Under the pieces are notes generated by a model. That model saw only the letters and a list, made by a program, of their open reading frames with translations. It did not search any database and was not told where the DNA came from. Made by a program: the position numbers and the translations under genes. Positions 48,846 to 57,511 of a stretch of DNA of 64,000 bases are shown here, in pieces; the first letter of the stretch is position 1, and every line of letters starts with the position of its first letter. This DNA comes from Bacteroidales bacterium (GTDB lineage Bacteria; Bacteroidota; Bacteroidia; Bacteroidales; UBA932), in the NCBI GenBank assembly GCA_017482565.1, contig JAFUMO010000039.1, positions 1-64,000 of the forward strand, read 5' to 3'.

Positions 48846-50219
48846 ATGGAACTACCTTTTGCTGAATCCTGGAAGATAAAGATGGTTGAGCCCATCAGGA
48901 AGAGTACACGTGAAGAACGTGAGAAATGGATAAAGGAGGCAGACTACAACCTTTTCCGGCTGAAGTCTGACCAGGTATATATAGATTGCCTTACAGACTC
49001 CGGAACCGGAGCCATGAGCGACCGCCAGTGGGCCGCAATGATGACAGGAGACGAGAGCTATGCCGGATCATCATCATTCTTCCAGCTGAAGGAGACAATC
49101 ACCCGCCTTACAGGATTTGAACATGTAATCCCAACCCACCAGGGCAGGGCCGCAGAAAACGTCCTTTTCAGCCATCTTGTAAAGGCTGGGGATATAGTGC
49201 CTGGCAACTCCCATTTTGATACCACAAAAGGGCATATAGAGAGCCGCAAGGCCGTGGCCCTGGACTGTACCATAGACGAAGCAAAAGACACCCAGCTGGA
49301 AGTTCCTTTCAAGGGGAATGTATCACCGGAGAAACTTGAAAAGGCCCTTGCCGGACATGCGGAAAAGATCCCTTTCATCATAGTTACAGTAACCAACAAT
49401 ACGGCAGGAGGGCAGCCCGTATCAATGGAGAACCTCCGCCAGGTAAGGGCAATTGCAGACAAATACGGCAAACGCGTCATCTATGACTCAGCCCGTTTTG
49501 TAGAGAATGCCTACTTCATACGGTTACGCGAAGAGGGATATGCCGGCAAGAGCATCAAGGAGATAGTACGCGAGATGTTCTCATACGCAGACGGCATGAC
49601 AATGTCATCCAAGAAAGACGGCCTGGTGAACATGGGAGGCTTCATTGCCACCCGCCATGAAGACTGGTATGAAGGTGCAAAACGTTTCTGCATACCGTTT
49701 GAAGGCTACCTCACTTACGGTGGAATGAACGGCCGCGATATGGCAGCCCTTGCCGTAGGCCTTGATGAAAATACAGAACTGGACAACATAGAGACCCGCA
49801 TCAGACAGGTACAGTACCTTGCCTCACGCCTTGATGAGTTCGGTATCCCTTACCAGAGGCCTGTAGGCGGACATGCCATCTTTGTAGATGCAGACAGGGT
49901 ACTTTCAAATATCCCTAAAGAGGAGTTCCCTGCCCAGACACTGGCAATTGAACTTTACCTTGAGGCCGGCATCCGCGGCTGTGAGATAGGCTATATCCTG
50001 GCCGACCGCGACCCTGTAACCCGCGAGAACAGGTTCGGCGGACTGGATCTCCTCCGCCTCTGCATTGCCCGCAGGGTATATACCAACAACCACATGGATG
50101 TGATAGCAGTGGCCCTTAAGAATGTATACGACCGCCGCAACGAAATAAAGAGGGGAGTGAAGATTGTATGGGAGACAGAGCTTATGCGCCACTTCACCGT
50201 AAAGCTGGAGAGGCTATAA
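48846..50219 (+). CDS. tnaA: Tryptophanase (tryptophan indole-lyase)
   Basis: 457 residues. PLP enzyme splitting tryptophan into indole, pyruvate and ammonia. PLP lysine in MSSKKDGLVNMGG (Lys257), THQGRAAENVLF, TNNTAGGQPVS, YDSARFVENAYF. To separate it from tyrosine phenol-lyase: the tyrosine-specific Arg (TPL Arg381) is Ile in IRGCEIG as in TnaA, and the C-terminal RHFTVKL carries His as in TnaA, where TPL has Phe. So tryptophanase is favoured. A near -7 box (TATTTTG) is about 50 bp upstream; no tnaC-like leader peptide was seen. Implies indole production. Confidence 0.9.
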   Translation: MELPFAESWKIKMVEPIRKSTREEREKWIKEADYNLFRLKSDQVYIDCLTDSGTGAMSDRQWAAMMTGDESYAGSSSFFQLKETITRLTGFEHVIPTHQGRAAENVLFSHLVKAGDIVPGNSHFDTTKGHIESRKAVALDCTIDEAKDTQLEVPFKGNVSPEKLEKALAGHAEKIPFIIVTVTNNTAGGQPVSMENLRQVRAIADKYGKRVIYDSARFVENAYFIRLREEGYAGKSIKEIVREMFSYADGMTMSSKKDGLVNMGGFIATRHEDWYEGAKRFCIPFEGYLTYGGMNGRDMAALAVGLDENTELDNIETRIRQVQYLASRLDEFGIPYQRPVGGHAIFVDADRVLSNIPKEEFPAQTLAIELYLEAGIRGCEIGYILADRDPVTRENRFGGLDLLRLCIARRVYTNNHMDVIAVALKNVYDRRNEIKRGVKIVWETELMRHFTVKLERL

Positions 50220-50229
50220 AGGCTTCTTC

Positions 50230-50239
50230 TTCCCGACAG
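50230..50239 (+). repeat. TTCCCGACAR word, intergenic copy
   Basis: TTCTTCTTCCCGACAG between the tnaA stop and the terminator at 50244-50276. Same 5' context (TTCTTCCCGACA) as the intergenic copy at 20245. Confidence 0.7.
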
Positions 50240-50243
50240 ATAA

Positions 50244-50276
50244 AAAAGGGTGCCTCCGCGCAGGAAGCACCCTTTT
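50244..50276. terminator. Bidirectional terminator between tnaA and secDF
   Basis: Perfect stem AAAAGGGTGC / GCACCCTTTT with a 13-nt loop, between convergent genes. Confidence 0.88.
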
Positions 50277-50296
50277 CCGTTTATATAAGCCTTTTG

Positions 50297-53200
50297 TTAT
50301 TTATCCGACTTACTGGCCTCAGCCTTCTGGCTGAACCTGTACATCAATGGAGTTGCAACAAACATAGAAGAGTAAGTACCTACGCAGATACCCACGATGA
50401 TTGCCACTGCAAAACCTCTGATTACCTCTCCGCCGAACAATGCAATTGCCAACATTACAACCAAGGTTGTAGCTGAAGTATTGATTGTCCTCACCAAAGT
50501 ACTGTTGAGTGAAGAGTTGATGTTGTCTGCCAAAGGACGTTTTGGATAAAGTACCCTGTTCTCACGGATACGGTCAAAGATAACCACTGTATCGTTTATT
50601 GAGTAACCGATAATGGTAAGAACCGCAGCAATGAATGTCTGGTCAACATCAAGGCTGAACGGAAGGATACCTGAGAAGATAGAGAAGAATCCAATTACAA
50701 TGATTGTATTGTGGGCAAGGCCTATCACAGAACCGGCACCCCAAGTCCAATAGCGGAAACGGGCTGCAATGTAAAGGAAGATTGCCAACAATGAAAGGAT
50801 AACTGCAATAACTGCAGAAGCCTTGATGTCATTTGCAATTGTAGGACCTACCTTGTCTGAAGATATGATACCGTTAGGATTATCCTGTGTAGAGATGAAC
50901 TCATCAAGGGTCATGTCAGCTGCAAAGAAGCCCTTCAATGCATTGTAAAGCTTCTGCTCAACCTCAGCATCAACCTCTGTTGAGTTGTCCTCAATCTTAT
51001 ATTTTGTAGTAAGCTTCATCTGGCTTGCACCACCGAACTGCTTAACCTCAACTGTCTCGCCGAACTCAGCATTGGCAGCCTCACGGATATCCTCAGCAAC
51101 AACCTCCTGGTCAAAACGGAGAACATAGGTTCTACCACCGGTGAAATCAACACCGTAAGTAAAGCCTTTTGTAAACATGAAGCCCACGCAAACCACGCAT
51201 ACGATTGCTGAAGCTGTAAGGGTCTTCTTGCTTGCACCCAAGAAATTGAAATGGGTGTTCTGCAGGAAGTTCCTTGAAACATTGCTCTCAAAAGTAATGT
51301 TCTTGTTCTTTGCAAGACGGGCCTCAAATACAAGCCTTGAAATGAATACTGAAGTGAGGAATGAAGTGATGATACCAATTACCAATGTAGTTGCAAAACC
51401 CTGTACAGGACCTGAACCGAATACGAACAATACGATACCTGTAATGATTGTGGTAAGGTTACCGTCAATGATTGCAGAGTAAGCGTTGCTGTAACCGTCC
51501 TTGATTGCAGCCCTGAGAGCCTTGCCGGCCTTAAGCTCCTCCCTTACGCGCTCGTAGATGATAACGTTCGCATCCACAGCCATACCAAGGGTAAGGACAA
51601 GACCTGCAATACCAGGCAATGTAAGTACCGCACCAAACGATACAAGGGCTCCGAAGAGGAACAATACGTTACAAAGAAGTGCCACACAGGCAGCAACACC
51701 CGCACCTGCATAGAATACCACCATATATACAAGTACAAGTACGAATGCAATCACAAATGAAATCATACCAGCCTTGATTGAAGCGCTACCGAGAGTAGGA
51801 CCTACAACCTGCTCCTGAACAATAGTTGCAGGGGCTGGAAGCTTACCTGACTTGAGCACGTTTGCCAAGTCCTCTGCCTCTGTGATTGTAAAGTTACCTG
51901 TAATTGAAGACTGTCCGCCAGAAATCTCGCTCTGTACTGTAGGATATGAGTAAACCATACCGTCCAATACAATTGCTACAGACCTGCCGATATTGTCAGC
52001 TGTAAGCCTTGCCCAAGTCCTTGCACCCTCTGCGTTCATTGTCATGCTTACACCAGGAGTACCGCCTGTATTGCCATATGAAACACTTGCATCAGTAACC
52101 ACGCCACCATCAAGCGGAGCCTTGCCGTCCCTTGAAGTTGACTTGATTGCAACAAGGTCAAATACAGTACCTGAAGGATCGCTTGGATCAGCCTTCACTG
52201 TCCACATAGGAACAAGCTCAACAGGAAGGAGAGCCTTAACCTGAGGCATGTTCAAGTAAGAATTGATCTTTGCTGTATCCCTGTAGTGTGCCCTACCGAT
52301 AGTTGCACCAGGCATGAGCTGGCCGTTATATACGCTTGGGCTCAAGAGGTAGAACAAAGGATTCTGTTTTGCGAATGCCTGTACATCTGCAGAAAGTGAA
52401 TCAGCTGCAATCAGTGACTCAACGGCATCAGCGGCCTGAGCCTCACCCTCAGCTGCTACAACCTCCTCATCAGCAACTATCTGTGCAAGCACGCTGTTTG
52501 CCTCTGCGAGGAACGGATAAACCTCTGAATTCTCAAATGTAGGCCAGAACTCCAATGAAGCTGTTCCCTGGAGGAGTTTCCTCACACGCTCAGGCTCCTT
52601 AACACCTGGAAGCTCAACAAGAATCCTGCCGCTGTTACCCAATTTCTGGATGTTTGGCTGTGTAACGCCAAAACGGTCAATACGGTTTCTCAACACGTTG
52701 AAAGAGTTTGCAATTGCACTCTCTGACTCCTCACGGATAACCTTTATAACCTCCTCATTTGAAGTCTCAGGCTTGATCTTCTCGCGCATCTCAAAAGTAC
52801 CGAACACGCTTGAAAGCCTCTTGCCTGGAGCAACCTCATTCCAGCTCTCCTCAAAAAGGGTAATGAAATCGCCTCTGCTCTCAAGCTCCTTCTTCTGGGC
52901 AAGAGCCAATGCCTGGGTAAACTCAGGTGACTGGTTGCCGTCAGCAAGGGCAACTATAAGGTCCTTCAGCTGAACCTGAAGCATAACGTTCATACCGCCC
53001 TTAAGGTCAAGACCAAGGTTGATCTCCTTCTCTTTACACTCCTTATAGGTAAAGCCAAGGAAAACCTTCTCAGACGAGATTGAATCAATGTAGAATCTGT
53101 TTCTCTCTTTTGCAATTGAATCGAGGTAGAAGGCCTTGTCAACCTCTGCAACCTCAGCGAATGAAGGGCTCAACTGCTCTGCCGCAACAGCCTTGGCTGC

Positions 53201-53314
53201 ATACTCCTCCGCTTTTTTCTCCTGATGGCTGGTAACCCAAGTGAATGATAATGAATACAAACAGGCTACCGCAATTAGAATTGCCACAAATTTAATGGCT
53301 CCTTTACTTTGCAT
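50297..53314 (-). CDS. secDF: Fused protein-export membrane proteins SecD-SecF
   Basis: 1005 residues: SecD half (about 1-650) and SecF half (about 690-1005). RND-type proteins that use the proton gradient to pull exported chains into the periplasm. Features: NLGLDLKGGMNVMLQV (SecD periplasmic start), GTPGVSMTMNAEGARTW, PALGSA-like GPTLGSASIKAG, GMAVDANVIIYERVREEL, then SecF TYGVDFTGGRTY and IGYSINDTVVIFDRIRENR. The fusion is normal in Bacteroidota. Own promoter box at 53377-53385 (minus). Confidence 0.96.
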   Translation of the reverse strand: MQSKGAIKFVAILIAVACLYSLSFTWVTSHQEKKAEEYAAKAVAAEQLSPSFAEVAEVDKAFYLDSIAKERNRFYIDSISSEKVFLGFTYKECKEKEINLGLDLKGGMNVMLQVQLKDLIVALADGNQSPEFTQALALAQKKELESRGDFITLFEESWNEVAPGKRLSSVFGTFEMREKIKPETSNEEVIKVIREESESAIANSFNVLRNRIDRFGVTQPNIQKLGNSGRILVELPGVKEPERVRKLLQGTASLEFWPTFENSEVYPFLAEANSVLAQIVADEEVVAAEGEAQAADAVESLIAADSLSADVQAFAKQNPLFYLLSPSVYNGQLMPGATIGRAHYRDTAKINSYLNMPQVKALLPVELVPMWTVKADPSDPSGTVFDLVAIKSTSRDGKAPLDGGVVTDASVSYGNTGGTPGVSMTMNAEGARTWARLTADNIGRSVAIVLDGMVYSYPTVQSEISGGQSSITGNFTITEAEDLANVLKSGKLPAPATIVQEQVVGPTLGSASIKAGMISFVIAFVLVLVYMVVFYAGAGVAACVALLCNVLFLFGALVSFGAVLTLPGIAGLVLTLGMAVDANVIIYERVREELKAGKALRAAIKDGYSNAYSAIIDGNLTTIITGIVLFVFGSGPVQGFATTLVIGIITSFLTSVFISRLVFEARLAKNKNITFESNVSRNFLQNTHFNFLGASKKTLTASAIVCVVCVGFMFTKGFTYGVDFTGGRTYVLRFDQEVVAEDIREAANAEFGETVEVKQFGGASQMKLTTKYKIEDNSTEVDAEVEQKLYNALKGFFAADMTLDEFISTQDNPNGIISSDKVGPTIANDIKASAVIAVILSLLAIFLYIAARFRYWTWGAGSVIGLAHNTIIVIGFFSIFSGILPFSLDVDQTFIAAVLTIIGYSINDTVVIFDRIRENRVLYPKRPLADNINSSLNSTLVRTINTSATTLVVMLAIALFGGEVIRGFAVAIIVGICVGTYSSMFVATPLMYRFSQKAEASKSDK

Positions 53315-53376
53315 AGTTTATATAGTTTTAAATTATAAAATCTTGTTAAAATAGGGAGTGCTTCCAAAATTAACGT

Positions 53377-53385
53377 GCAAATGTA
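53377..53385 (-). promoter_or_regulatory. Putative secDF promoter -7 box
   Basis: Minus-strand TACATTTGC, exact TAnnTTTGC, about 63 bp before the start codon. -33 not evident. Confidence 0.6.
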
Positions 53386-53415
53386 GTATTTTTTCCTAAT
53401 ATATAAAGTATTTCC

Positions 53416-53424
53416 TACCTTTGT
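53416..53424 (+). promoter_or_regulatory. Putative promoter -7 box of the SPOR/PD40 gene
   Basis: TACCTTTGT, exact TAnnTTTG plus T, 23 bp before the ATG. Confidence 0.6.
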
Positions 53425-53446
53425 TGATGCTTTTTAAGAAAATTCA

Positions 53447-55324
53447 ATGAAAAAACGCAGTTGTTTATTAATCATACTCATAGCACTTTCTGCAACATGC
53501 AGGACATATTCCCAGGAGCTCCCCCGGAAACTTGAAGAAGCCGCGGCGCACCACAAGGAATACAGATTCAGCCAGGCCATTGGAATATACCGGAGCATAC
53601 TGGAACAGAGGCCTGATTCCACCCTTACCACAGAAGCGGACTCCCTCCTGAATATGGAAATACAGAAAAGCCTGGTTACCAGTGAGAACGGCAACAATAT
53701 GCTGCTATTTGCCTCGGCACCCGCACCTGTAACAAAAAAGGTGTTCCCTGCAGAAAAGTTCTTCTTACGCTACCCTGGATTTGAAGAGGGGTCATGGATG
53801 CTCCCCCCTGCAGAATTCGTAAAGGAAGCCCAGGGCAACCCTTTCAACGTAATGAACATGCCCCAGGAAAGCTCTGAAATTGTATTCAGCGCACAGGATG
53901 AAAGCGGAGCATGGAACATAATGTACACCAGAAAGCTCAATGACACATTATGGTCTGCCCCCCAGATCCTCAACGAGAACATAACAACAGCAGGAAATGA
54001 GATTCTGCCCCACCTCTCTCCCGACGGCAAGACCCTATACTTCTCCTCGGACGGACACTCCGGCATGGGTGGATATGACCTCTACATGAGCAAGTGGAAC
54101 GAGGAGACCGGAGACTGGGACACAGCCCAGAACCTGGGATTCCCATATTCATCAACAGGAAATGACTATCTCTGCTACAATACTCCCGACAGCTTCTTCA
54201 CAATACTGGCCTCAGACAGGGAGACACAGCAGGGAGAGCTGACACTATACATCACAAGGTATGAGGCACTCCCCCTGAAAAACGAGGTGTCACAGGAAGA
54301 TGCCCCTGCCCTGGCCACGCTTGCAGGGGCCAGGCAGCAGGAAGAATCCCCTGCTGGCAGCAGGAAGGAGACAGAATCAGCCTCAGAAGATGAAGGATAC
54401 GCGGAATACTCCCAGGCCGTAAAGGAAGTAAGGGAACTGCAGGACCGCCTGAAGAGATCAGTTGCACAGCTGGACAAGAGAAGGGAAGAATACGCCATTA
54501 CAACAGACTCACTCCAGAGGGTAAAGCAGGAACAGCACATCCTCTCCCTGGAAGCGGACCTCCTTGCCCTGACCCAGAGCACCACATCGGCAGTGGCAAA
54601 ACTGCAGAAAATAGAGATGGACTTTCTCTCAAAAGGGATAATCATAGCCCAGATGATGGAAACGGAAGAGGAGGAAGCAGCCGGATCTGCACCGGACATG
54701 CCTCCTATGGAATTTGAATTTGCCGAAAACAGCATGGGACAGACACCGGCCTTCAACTTTGAGGTGGTTGTTCCCGCTGTGGACCTCTCATTCAAGATAG
54801 CTGAAGAATCTGTAGTTGCAGACCTCTCCGAGCTCCCTGGAGGGCTTGTCTACCACATACAGCTCATGACCACCAACAGACCTGCAGCCGCAAAATCATT
54901 CAAGGGGCTCACGCCGGTATTTGAAAGGAAACTGTCATCGGGAAAATACACCTACTCTGCAGGAGTATTCTCAACATACGCCGAGGCCCTGAAGAACCTC
55001 AATACAGTGAGAAAACGCGGCTTCCCTACGGCACTGATAACCGCCTACAGCAATGGCAAATCCATAAGCACCAGGAATGCCAGGATAATGGAGAAACAGG
55101 ACAACTCCATATACAGGGTAACCATTGCGGGATATGACACCCTCCCTGCCGAGGCCCTCTCCGCAATACGGGAAAACACCACCAAGGACATTGCCAAGGC
55201 TGCCATTGACGGAGTAATGAAATTTGTGATTGGGCCGTTCACCAACAAGGCACAGGCCGATGCCCTTGCCGGAGCAATCTCCGCCCGAGGCGTTGCCGCC
55301 GAAGTTGAGAAAGTTGCCAACTAA
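53447..55324 (+). CDS. Secreted PD40-repeat protein with C-terminal SPOR-like domains
   Basis: 625 residues, signal peptide MKKRSCLLIILIALSATCRTYSQ. Residues about 25-65 are TPR-like (AAAHHKEYRFSQAIGIYRSIL), 130-270 have PD40 propeller repeats (LPHLSPDGKTLYFSSDGHSGMGGYDLY in part, LSPDGKTLYFSSDG), 320-400 form a coiled coil, and the C-terminal about 170 residues contain two SPOR-like units (LVYHIQLMTTNRPAA...FSTYAEALKNLNTVRKRGF; VIGPFTNKAQADALAGAISARGV in part). SPOR binds denuded peptidoglycan, so a periplasmic septum- or wall-linked role is likely; it resembles but is not clearly PorE. Has its own promoter; nfeD-floA follow after the hairpins at 55328-55407. Confidence 0.75.
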   Translation: MKKRSCLLIILIALSATCRTYSQELPRKLEEAAAHHKEYRFSQAIGIYRSILEQRPDSTLTTEADSLLNMEIQKSLVTSENGNNMLLFASAPAPVTKKVFPAEKFFLRYPGFEEGSWMLPPAEFVKEAQGNPFNVMNMPQESSEIVFSAQDESGAWNIMYTRKLNDTLWSAPQILNENITTAGNEILPHLSPDGKTLYFSSDGHSGMGGYDLYMSKWNEETGDWDTAQNLGFPYSSTGNDYLCYNTPDSFFTILASDRETQQGELTLYITRYEALPLKNEVSQEDAPALATLAGARQQEESPAGSRKETESASEDEGYAEYSQAVKEVRELQDRLKRSVAQLDKRREEYAITTDSLQRVKQEQHILSLEADLLALTQSTTSAVAKLQKIEMDFLSKGIIIAQMMETEEEEAAGSAPDMPPMEFEFAENSMGQTPAFNFEVVVPAVDLSFKIAEESVVADLSELPGGLVYHIQLMTTNRPAAAKSFKGLTPVFERKLSSGKYTYSAGVFSTYAEALKNLNTVRKRGFPTALITAYSNGKSISTRNARIMEKQDNSIYRVTIAGYDTLPAEALSAIRENTTKDIAKAAIDGVMKFVIGPFTNKAQADALAGAISARGVAAEVEKVAN

Positions 55325-55327
55325 TAC

Positions 55328-55407
55328 CGGGCACAAAACAGCACCAATCCGTGCCCGAAACGGTATCCGGGATGGATTTGGGCATAAAACAGCACCAAAA
55401 CGTGCCT
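55328..55407. repeat. Twin hairpins with the same loop before nfeD
   Basis: Hairpin 1: CGGGCAC (55328-55334) / GTGCCCG (55351-55357). Hairpin 2: GGGCAT (55380-55385) / GTGCCT (55402-55407). Both loops are 16 nt and start AAAACAGCACCAA. The copies are 51 bp apart. Neither has a T-run, so simple intrinsic termination is not obvious. A weaker third similarity (TTTGGGACAGGATTGG) follows. Function unknown. Confidence 0.6.
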
Positions 55408-55452
55408 GGATTGGAGTTTGGGACAGGATTGGAAAAGAAAATAAGATTTTTT

Positions 55453-55917
55453 ATGACAGCACTTGTTATTACATTGATAATTGTGGGACTGCTCCTGCTG
55501 GGGGCGGAACTGATAATTATTCCGGGATTCGGAATTGCAGGAATCCTGGGCATTGCGGCACTTGTTGCCTCATGCTGGGTATCATTCGCATACATTGGAA
55601 CAACAGCCGGGGTGATTGTAATTCTGGCAAACATGATCATGGTGGTGGCCACCACCATGCTGATGCTCCGCTCCAAGACATGGAAAAAGCTGAGCCTCAA
55701 GACAAACATAGATTCAAAGGTGGATGTTGCCCCAGGGGAGAAGGGAATAGCTGTCGGGAATAGGGGAATTGCCCTCACCAGGCTTGCCCCTGCAGGAAAG
55801 GTGCAGATTGGGGAGAATGCCATTGAGGTCTTCACAAGAGATTCCCTTGTAGAACCGGGAAAAGAGGTGGAAGTATGCGAAATAACCGGAAATAAAATAA
55901 TTGTAAAGGAAATATAA
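55453..55917 (+). CDS. NfeD-like membrane protein
   Basis: 154 residues from the ATG at 55453. Three hydrophobic segments (ALVITLIIVGLLLLGAELIII, AGILGIAALVASCWVSFAY in part, VIVILANMIMVVATTML in part), then the cytoplasmic OB-fold NfeD domain (GEKGIAVGNRGIALTRLAPAGKVQIGE in parts GIALTRLAPAGKV, VEVCEITGNKIIVK). NfeD proteins pair with flotillins; floA is 12 bp downstream. A GTG at 55351 would extend into the hairpin repeats and is less likely. An exact TTCCCGACAR word (55752) encodes AVGN. Confidence 0.88.
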   Translation: MTALVITLIIVGLLLLGAELIIIPGFGIAGILGIAALVASCWVSFAYIGTTAGVIVILANMIMVVATTMLMLRSKTWKKLSLKTNIDSKVDVAPGEKGIAVGNRGIALTRLAPAGKVQIGENAIEVFTRDSLVEPGKEVEVCEITGNKIIVKEI

Positions 55918-55929
55918 AAACTGATTGAA

Positions 55930-56886
55930 ATGGAAAGCACTATTGCAATGTTGATTTGGATAGGAATTTCATTGGTGGCACTGATGATCTTCCTGTGGTT
56001 TTTCCCTGTAACCCTATGGTTCCAGGCGCTGATTTCGGGAGTGAAGATCTCCCTCGTACAGCTTGTACTCATGCGATGGAGGAAAGTTCCCCCAGGGACA
56101 ATAGTAATGGCAATGATTACCGGAACCAAAGCCGGCCTCAAACTGGAGGCCAACGAGCTTGAGGCCCACTACCTTGCAAAGGGAAATGTCCCTAATGTGG
56201 TAAATGCCCTCATATCCGCAGACAAAGCCAATATAGACCTCAACTTCAACATGGCCGCAGCCATAGACCTTGCAGGAAGGGATGTGTTTGAGGCGGTACA
56301 GATGAGCGTAAACCCTAAAGTAATCAACACCCCTCCGGTAACCGCAGTGGCCAAGGACGGTATCCAGCTCATTGCCAAGGCAAGGGTAACGGTAAGGGCC
56401 AACATAAAGCAGCTGGTGGGAGGTGCCGGTGAAGAGACCGTACTCGCCCGCGTAGGTGAAGGTATAGTATCATCAATCGGTTCTGCAGAGAGCCACAAAT
56501 CTGTGCTTGAGAACCCGGATTCTATCTCAAAGCTGGTACTTTCAAAAGGCCTTGATGCCGGTACTGCATTTGAGATTCTCTCCATTGACATTGCAGACAT
56601 AGACATAGGAAAGAACATTGGTGCCGTACTGCAGATAGACCAGGCCAATGCCGACAAGAACATTGCACAGGCCCGCGCTGAGGAGCGCCGCGCCATGGCA
56701 GTAGCCCTTGAGCAGGAGATGAAGGCCAAGGCACAGGAAGCCCGCGCAAAGGTTATTGAGGCCGAGACCGAAATTCCTCTCGCCATGGCAGAGGCATTCC
56801 GCAGCGGCAACTTGGGAATCATGGACTACTACAAGATGAAGAACATACAGGCAGACACAGAAATGCGTGAAAACATTGCCAAATAA
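55930..56886 (+). CDS. floA: Flotillin-like protein FloA
   Basis: 318 residues. N-terminal hydrophobic hairpin (about 7-30), then the SPFH/flotillin domain (about 45-250; [19 protein letters not shown] in part, [21 protein letters not shown] in part) and a helical tail with Ala/Glu repeats ([20 protein letters not shown]). FloA organises functional membrane microdomains. Operon nfeD-floA. Confidence 0.95.
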   Translation: MESTIAMLIWIGISLVALMIFLWFFPVTLWFQALISGVKISLVQLVLMRWRKVPPGTIVMAMITGTKAGLKLEANELEAHYLAKGNVPNVVNALISADKANIDLNFNMAAAIDLAGRDVFEAVQMSVNPKVINTPPVTAVAKDGIQLIAKARVTVRANIKQLVGGAGEETVLARVGEGIVSSIGSAESHKSVLENPDSISKLVLSKGLDAGTAFEILSIDIADIDIGKNIGAVLQIDQANADKNIAQARAEERRAMAVALEQEMKAKAQEARAKVIEAETEIPLAMAEAFRSGNLGIMDYYKMKNIQADTEMRENIAK

Positions 56887-56906
56887 GTTCTTCCCAAAAT
56901 AAAAAA

Positions 56907-56938
56907 TTTGCAATTAAAAAGATTTAACATATCTTTGC
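56907..56938 (+). promoter_or_regulatory. Promoter of tRNA-Ser
   Basis: TTTG at 56907-56910, 19 bp spacer, TATCTTTGC at 56930-56938: the best match to the Bacteroidota consensus in the window. Mature tRNA starts 45 bp downstream. Confidence 0.85.
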
Positions 56939-56982
56939 AATCCCAAAACGTTTGTGCAAACGGCGTACCCATTGGGCGGAAA

Positions 56983-57069
56983 GGTGAGATGGGTGAGTGG
57001 CTGAAACCACCAGTTTGCTAAACTGACGTACGGGTAACCGTACCGGGGGTTCGAATCCCCCTCTCACCG
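56983..57069 (+). tRNA. tRNA-Ser (anticodon GCT)
   Basis: 87 nt with the long variable arm of class II tRNAs (CGTACGGGTAACCGTACC). Acceptor GGTGAGA / TCTCACC, anticodon loop TTGCTAA giving GCT, T arm GGGGG-TTCGAAT-CCCCC, discriminator G. CCA not encoded. Confidence 0.96.
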
Positions 57070-57080
57070 CAACAACAAAA

Positions 57081-57114
57081 AAAAGCTCTCAAGCAACGCT
57101 TGAGGGCTTTTTTT
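57081..57114. terminator. Terminator after tRNA-Ser
   Basis: Stem AAAGCTCTCAAGC / GCTTGAGGGCTTT with a short loop and seven Ts. The A-run on the other side makes it usable by minus-strand transcription too. Confidence 0.88.
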
Positions 57115-57511
57115 GTACTATGGCAGACCGTTGCAAGCCTGCTTGCAAAAGGGATGACATGGTACAAAAAAACAAAGGGCGCCGCACGGCGCTCTTTGAG
57201 CTTTTTCACTGTTGTTGCAAGGGCCCCCGCGGCAGCGGAGAGGGGAATGCTGACTGCAAGGAAGCCCAATCCCCGCAGCGTGGGGAGCGCCGGAGGCCCA
57301 ATCCCCCTCTTCGCCAAGACAATGGCGCGCCCATTCTTCCCTACAGCCTCCTCTGGGCACTGCTCCCTGCGCCAGTCTCTTCGAATCCCAGAGAGTAGCG
57401 CAACCTCCCCCGTCCGGAATCCCCTTACAAGCACTTTTCCTGCGCCAGTGTCCTGGGTCAGCTGCATTCTCAATTTTTTCACTATTTTTGTTGCAGCCAA
57501 GTGACTGAATC
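57115..57511. other. GC-rich stretch with no recognisable gene (about 400 bp)
   Basis: Between the tRNA-Ser terminator and the DUF3108-like gene. Clearly more GC-rich than its surroundings. Open frames exist on both strands (for example minus 57500 down through the tRNA, with a non-ATG start), but none resembles a known protein, and one merely reads through the tRNA. Contains a strong hairpin at 57173-57198, direct repeats GGAAGCCCAATCCCC (57260-57274) and GGAGGCCCAATCCCC (57292-57306), and the dyad CCCCGCAGCGTGGGG (57271-57285). A structured RNA of about 330 nt on the minus strand, ending at the hairpin, is possible but unproven. Confidence 0.5.
57163..57207. terminator. Bidirectional stem-loop inside the GC-rich stretch
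   Basis: CAAAGGGCGCCG / CGGCGCTCTTTG (57173-57198, one G-T wobble) with a T-run on the plus side (AGCTTTTT) and an even better one on the minus side (GTTTTTTTG). A second terminator so close to the tRNA terminator suggests something transcribed toward it from the right. Confidence 0.75.

Noticed and set aside
48846..50219. Tyrosine phenol-lyase instead of tryptophanase
   Set aside because: The TPL-specific Arg is Ile (CEIG) and the C-terminal Phe is His (RHFT), as in tryptophanase.
55328..55407. Twin hairpins as CRISPR repeats
   Set aside because: Only two imperfect copies, with internal dyads and no regular spacers or cas genes.
57018..57500. 160-residue minus-strand frame across tRNA-Ser
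   Set aside because: Non-ATG start, no similarity I can recognise, and its C terminus (GERGIRTPGT) is the well-known spurious translation of a tRNA gene.
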